Position numbers and translations under genes: made by a program. The notes beneath the pieces are model-generated. The model had not been told where the DNA came from. It was given only the letters and a program-made list of their open reading frames with translations, and did no database searches. DNA of 62,522 nt from contig JANOFU010000041.1 in the NCBI GenBank assembly GCA_031413815.1, positions 1 to 62,522 on the forward strand, read 5' to 3'. Shown here piece by piece: positions 59,351 to 62,522 of this stretch. This DNA is from JAGVSR01 sp031413815 (GTDB lineage: Bacteria; Pseudomonadota; Alphaproteobacteria; Rhizobiales; Hyphomicrobiaceae). The number at the start of each line of letters is the position of its first letter. Within the stretch, counting starts at the first letter, position 1.

Positions 59351-59771
59351 CGTCCGACCCTCCTTATGTGTTTTAATTTAAGTTTGGCAGTGCCCAGAGC
59401 AATCCGTCTGTCGTCTCATTGACGCCGTCACACCTCACGCAACGCACTGCACTCACACGCCGTCGAAAAACTCATATCGAGGCAAACACGCCGAATCCGA
59501 ATTCGGGCAAGATCACGACTGGAGCCGCGCGACCTCGAACGCCCCTGCCCTCGCCGCACAGCAAATCGCCCATCAACTTTGTTTTCGTCACGTTCTGCGG
59601 CAGCAACATGGCGGATCGCGTCTCGATGAGGAAAAGTGCTGCATCCCGGTTACGGCTGTGCAGTTGCCACATTCCTGCTGCACTAAGGTCGCGGCGGCGC
59701 ACCATTTGAGTCGCACGAGTGTATGTTGCGGTTAAGACTAAAGGACACCGGAAGGGTCACGTACGGGGATC
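59351..59771. other. Divergent intergenic region between the FHA gene and the Ser/Thr kinase gene
   Basis: The 421 bases must hold promoters for both the FHA-PP2C operon and the kinase gene. I see no EcfG-type site, no strong inverted repeat and no convincing open frame with a ribosome site. Short frames on both strands lack codon-use support. Confidence 0.5.
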
Positions 59772-62147
59772 ATGACCAACCTGATCGCGCTACAGAGCGG
59801 GACAGAACTCGTCGGGGATTACAAAATCAACCGCGTTCTCGGCGCGGGCGGTTTTGGCATCACGTACTTGGCTGATGAAATCGCACTGGGCCGTCCCGTC
59901 ACCATCAAGGAATATTTCCCATCAGACTTCGCCGCGCGTGGGCAGTCGCATGAGGCGGCCCCCCGGTCCGAGCACTGCGCGGGCGATTATAAGTGGGGCA
60001 TGGAGCGCTTCATCGAAGAAGCGCAGACGCTGGCCAAGTTCACGCATCCCAACATTGTCCGCGTATACCGCTACTTTCCTGCCAACAATACCGCCTACAT
60101 GGTGCTGCATTTCGAGGAAGGCCAAAGCCTGAAGGGCTGGCTGAAGTCCCTTGGCCGCGCGCCCCGCCAGAAAGAACTCGACGCCATCATCGGGCCGCTG
60201 CTCGAGGCGCTTGAGATCATCCACAAAGCCGATTTTCTGCATCGCGACATCGCACCCGACAACATCATCATCCGCAAAGACGGCGCACCGGTGCTCATCG
60301 ACTTCGGTTCGGCCCGCGGTGAAATCGCGGCCCACTCCAAGACGGTGTCGGCCCTCGTCAAGCCGGGCTATAGCCCCTACGAGCAATATGCCGAGACAAG
60401 CCGCCAGCAAGGCCCGTGGTCGGATATCTATGCGCTCGCCGCCACGCTGTATCATGCTGTCACTGGCAAGCGGCCGCCCGATGCGCCCTCGCGGATGGTC
60501 AAAGATGAGATCGTGTTCGCGCGCGACAGTGCCGTCGGCAGCTACCGGCAAGGCTTTCTCAAAGCCATCGACAAGGCGCTCAGCCTGTCCATCGATGCCC
60601 GGCCTCAGTCGATTGCGGCGTGGCGCGGCGATCTTCTGGCGCCCGATCCCAAACAACCGTCATGGCTATCGCGCACTGTTGGCAAAAAGCAGCCGGACGC
60701 GATGGACGATGACGCACAACTCGCCGCCGTCGCCGCGTCAGCCGCCTTGCCGCCACCCGATGCACCCGGTCCGCAAGGCGGCATGCTGGATTTTCTGGAT
60801 GGCTTGAAGCAAAAGGATCCGGCGAAGAAGGCCGCCGCGGCACTCGATGCCGTGAAAGCTCCCGCAAACTCCAACAGCAAACCGCCGCTCCCGTCAGCAG
60901 CCAAGGGTGCGGCTGGAACCGTCAAACTCGAAGGGTCGCAGTTGCCGCCCAAGCTGCCGCGCATTCTGCAACGCAAGGTGGCCGCGCCAGCTCCTGCTGC
61001 CGTGAAGGCCCTGGCAGCTCCGGTCAAAGCGGCAGCAAAGAAAGCGCCGAAGCCGCAGCGCATCCGGTCTGCATCAACCAGTTGGCGGCCCCTCGCATTC
61101 AAGTTGCTCATCGGCGTTGGCGTGGCCAGCGGTGCCGTCGCCCTGCAGGATCGCATGCCTCGCTTGGAAAGCCGCGGCGCCAGCTCGACATCGACGTCAA
61201 CCGTCACCGGCTCAATTGCGTCGCGCCTGGCGCAGGCGATCATCCTGCCCGTTGCGCAATTGGCCGGCCACACCGGCGTCGTCACAGCGCTCGCCTACAC
61301 CGCGGACGGCAGCACGCTCGTGACAGCCGGCAAAGACGAAACACTGCGCATCTGGAACGCGGCATCTGCGAGCCTCGCCCGCACCATTGAACTCGATGAC
61401 GGCCCCGCTACCGCCATCGCGGTTGACGGCAATCGCGTACTCACCGGCCACGCCAACGGTCAAGTCGTGATGTGGGACACCGACCGCGCCGTGCGGCTTG
61501 GCAGTTACAAACGCAACGACGCCGAAGTTTGGTCTGTCACATTCATTGGCGCGCAGGATCGCTTCGCAGTGGCGAGCCACGACTGGAAAATCGCGCTGTG
61601 GGATACCGCCACCACAGCAACACCCGTGCACGTGTTAGACGCCCACGACAGCGCCGTGCAGGCGATGGCCTTCGGCAGCAACGGCAAAGGTCCCGTTCTC
61701 GTGTCGGGCAGCGCCGACAAGACCCTCAAGATGTGGGATCTCGACAGCTTCGAGAAAGTCCGCACCTATCGCGGCCATCGCGACTACATCACGGCGGTCG
61801 CTTATTCGGGCGGCGGCAAGCAAGTCGCATCCGCGAGCCTCGATGGCAACGTCCGCATTTGGTCGGGTCAATCGAACCGGCTGTTCCGCTCATTGTCTGC
61901 TCACCAGGGCCGTGCCAATGCGCTCGCGTTCGCGCCATCCGGCGACGTACTGGCGTCCGCGGGCGCTGACGGCAAGGTGCGCGTCTGGGACTACAAACAC
62001 CGCCGTACGCCTAAGACCCTGTCCAGTCATGCCGGCGCCGTCACCATGCTTGCGTTCTCCCCCGATGGCCAGCGCATCGCATCGGCCGGCGACGACGGCC
62101 TTGTGCGCATCTGGGACAACCCGGTGTTCCGCCCCGTAACGAATTAG
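59772..62147 (+). CDS. Membrane Ser/Thr protein kinase with C-terminal WD40 repeats
   Basis: The product is 791 residues. The kinase domain (about 15-285) has the glycine loop VLGAGGFGITYLA, K46 in VTIKEYFP, the catalytic LHRDIAPDN and the metal-binding DFGSARG. A Pro/Ala/Lys-rich linker (about 290-430) leads to one transmembrane helix (about 437-455, FKLLIGVGVASGAVAL). Then about seven WD40 repeats follow (490-790), each ending in forms such as LRIWN, VMWD, ALWD, LKMWD, VRIWS, VRVWD and VRIWD. The WD40 propeller should be outside the membrane and may act as sensor or anchor. It is the kinase of the adjacent PP2C/FHA pair. Confidence 0.93.
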   Translation: MTNLIALQSGTELVGDYKINRVLGAGGFGITYLADEIALGRPVTIKEYFPSDFAARGQSHEAAPRSEHCAGDYKWGMERFIEEAQTLAKFTHPNIVRVYRYFPANNTAYMVLHFEEGQSLKGWLKSLGRAPRQKELDAIIGPLLEALEIIHKADFLHRDIAPDNIIIRKDGAPVLIDFGSARGEIAAHSKTVSALVKPGYSPYEQYAETSRQQGPWSDIYALAATLYHAVTGKRPPDAPSRMVKDEIVFARDSAVGSYRQGFLKAIDKALSLSIDARPQSIAAWRGDLLAPDPKQPSWLSRTVGKKQPDAMDDDAQLAAVAASAALPPPDAPGPQGGMLDFLDGLKQKDPAKKAAAALDAVKAPANSNSKPPLPSAAKGAAGTVKLEGSQLPPKLPRILQRKVAAPAPAAVKALAAPVKAAAKKAPKPQRIRSASTSWRPLAFKLLIGVGVASGAVALQDRMPRLESRGASSTSTSTVTGSIASRLAQAIILPVAQLAGHTGVVTALAYTADGSTLVTAGKDETLRIWNAASASLARTIELDDGPATAIAVDGNRVLTGHANGQVVMWDTDRAVRLGSYKRNDAEVWSVTFIGAQDRFAVASHDWKIALWDTATTATPVHVLDAHDSAVQAMAFGSNGKGPVLVSGSADKTLKMWDLDSFEKVRTYRGHRDYITAVAYSGGGKQVASASLDGNVRIWSGQSNRLFRSLSAHQGRANALAFAPSGDVLASAGADGKVRVWDYKHRRTPKTLSSHAGAVTMLAFSPDGQRIASAGDDGLVRIWDNPVFRPVTN

Positions 62148-62522
62148 GAAGCCGCGCTCCACTCCGTCCCCCTTATGCCGCGCACGCGGCTTCTTTCTCA
62201 CATCCCCCAATACCAAACTTTCCCGTCATGGCCGCGTCGCGGAGGGATCGTGCCAGCGGCACCATAGCGCCTGCCCCAGACCCGATCCGGAGTGGGATCG
62301 CGCGCCGCAAAGATGGCAGACGATTCACCATCGCGGCCGCGTTCACCGGATATTTCTTCTATTCAAAAAGCCGAACTTATCCCCGCGCTCAAAACCTTGC
62401 CCATACTGCGCGCATCCCGGTCCGTGAGGGGGCGCTGCTTAAGAGGCGTCTCAACGGTGTGGACCGGGAGGCAGGTTCCGTTTGCATACGTTACGCACGC
62501 GCGCTGGCGGAAGGCTCAGGTC
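62148..62522. other. Right-edge region without a supported gene
   Basis: The 375 bases hold no open frame with a clear start. A short minus-strand frame ending near 62197 reads DRVWGRRYGAAGTIPPRRGH and ends VWYWGM. It opens after a stop at about 62360 without a start codon, so it could be the eroded 3' end of a gene or chance. Confidence 0.4.

Noticed and set aside
59419..59709. Plus-strand 96-codon and minus-strand 77-codon frames in the FHA-kinase gap
   Set aside because: They overlap each other on opposite strands and neither has a ribosome site or family pattern.
56228..62147. Type VI secretion cluster
   Set aside because: Kinase, PP2C and FHA genes are present, but none of the structural Tss genes are in the window.

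Overview
The window looks like chromosome of a free-living alphaproteobacterium of the order Hyphomicrobiales (Rhizobiales). The grounds are a complete PhyR-NepR-EcfG general stress response core, several HWE-type histidine kinases, a ChvB/NdvB-size cyclic beta-1,2-glucan synthase, many small DUF883/DUF1328/DUF3309/CsbD/DUF892 proteins typical of that order, and GC-rich codon use. Genus cannot be fixed from the sequence alone.

Region 1 (1-1.05 kb) is a complete IS630-family element whose transposase is split over two frames at an A8 run. Its right end forms the stop codon of the next gene.

Region 2 (about 1.05-37.5 kb) is a general stress response (GSR) island. It holds the regulators phyR (minus strand), nepR and ecfG, which share an intergenic space with back-to-back EcfG-type promoters. 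It also holds an HWE kinase with a CHASE3 sensor, a lone receiver protein, a Crp/Fnr regulator, a 1051-residue CheB-CheR-PAS-HWE hybrid and, at the edge, a 702-residue PAS-HWE kinase. Between them lie mostly small envelope or stress proteins: DUF883 anchors, a DUF892 ferritin-like protein, a PRC-barrel protein, two DUF1328 proteins, DUF3309, CsbD, DUF2383, two PNPOx-like proteins, several secreted proteins, a PfkB-family kinase, an AI-2E-family transporter with an extra C-terminal domain, the giant cyclic glucan synthase and a sorbosone-dehydrogenase-like enzyme. By eye I found 17 exact GGAAC-N16/17-CGTT sites in the gaps of this region and six near matches. Almost every site points at a short-range start codon, so most of the region reads as one physically clustered EcfG regulon.

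Region 3 (39.8-48.2 kb) is a lactate/glycolate oxidation locus. lysR and lutABC run on the minus strand, divergent from glcDEF. It should feed electrons from 2-hydroxyacids to the respiratory chain.

Region 4 (48.2-55.2 kb) is an RNA repair cassette: hen1 (3'-terminal 2'-O-methyltransferase), a small unknown gene, and pnkp (kinase-phosphatase-ligase). The transcription accessory gene tex follows. GTGTCTGAC-type palindromes occupy the gaps around tex.

Region 5 (55.2-62.5 kb) is a signalling module: a secreted protein, a membrane-anchored C13-type peptidase, a PP2C phosphatase and an FHA protein in one minus-strand operon, and a divergent membrane Ser/Thr kinase with C-terminal WD40 repeats. 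No EcfG-type site was seen right of 37.1 kb. No tRNA, rRNA or CRISPR array was recognised anywhere.
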